This document shows positions 5,125 through 5,181 of a stretch of DNA of 5,181 bases, in pieces. The DNA is from Methanobacterium sp. (GTDB lineage: Archaea > Methanobacteriota > Methanobacteria > Methanobacteriales > Methanobacteriaceae). Position 1 is the stretch's first letter. The number at the start of each line of letters is the position of its first letter. Position numbers and translations under genes: made by a program. The notes beneath the pieces are model-generated. The model saw only the letters and a program-made list of their open reading frames with translations, made no database searches and was not told the origin of the DNA. The stretch lies in assembly GCA_030539815.1 (NCBI GenBank), contig JAUNXM010000140.1, forward strand, positions 1 to 5,181. Direction: 5' to 3'.

Positions 5125-5181
5125 AGTTATAATTTACCATTATTTATAATTATCATTATTTTTCACTAATGATTATATATA

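Overview
The window looks like chromosomal DNA of a methanogenic archaeon of the order Methanobacteriales, most likely Methanobacterium or a close relative. The evidence is an archaeal-type deoxyhypusine synthase, an OMP decarboxylase that lines up residue for residue with the Methanothermobacter enzyme, small single-domain TRAM proteins, and a helix-turn-helix/CBS regulator of the methanogen type. Very AT-rich spacers carry TTTATAA-like archaeal TATA boxes, and ribosome binding sites match the AGGAGGTGAT pattern. From memory, the order CBS regulator - dys - membrane protein - pyrF resembles the MTH126-MTH129 neighbourhood of Methanothermobacter thermautotrophicus. I could not check this.

Layout. 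1-554 is an AT-rich, gene-free stretch with several small direct repeats, a G10 run and two hairpins. 570-794 and 903-1127 (minus strand) are two tandem, nearly identical TRAM-domain genes. Each has its own Shine-Dalgarno site and is followed by a hairpin and T-tract. 1128-1543 is a divergent spacer carrying the promoters of the TRAM pair and of pyrF. 1544-2194 (plus) is pyrF. 2138-2713 (minus) is a small multi-pass membrane protein of unknown function whose 3' end overlaps pyrF antisense by 57 bases. 2720-3637 (minus) is deoxyhypusine synthase, which forms a tight operon with the membrane protein. 3638-4176 is a long AT-rich spacer containing a degenerate array of about nine ~20-base units centred on ATTATAA. 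4177-5058 (minus) is an HTH + double-CBS regulator with a perfect 9-base inverted repeat in its upstream region.

How the genes relate. Most are housekeeping genes for translation and nucleotide synthesis: hypusination of aIF5A, UMP synthesis, and RNA binding by TRAM proteins. The CBS regulator probably senses an adenylate-type ligand, but its targets cannot be read from here. I see no mobile element, CRISPR array, defence system, rRNA or tRNA. The least explained parts are the repeat-bearing spacers, the duplicated TRAM genes with a 71-base identical core, and the unassigned membrane protein.
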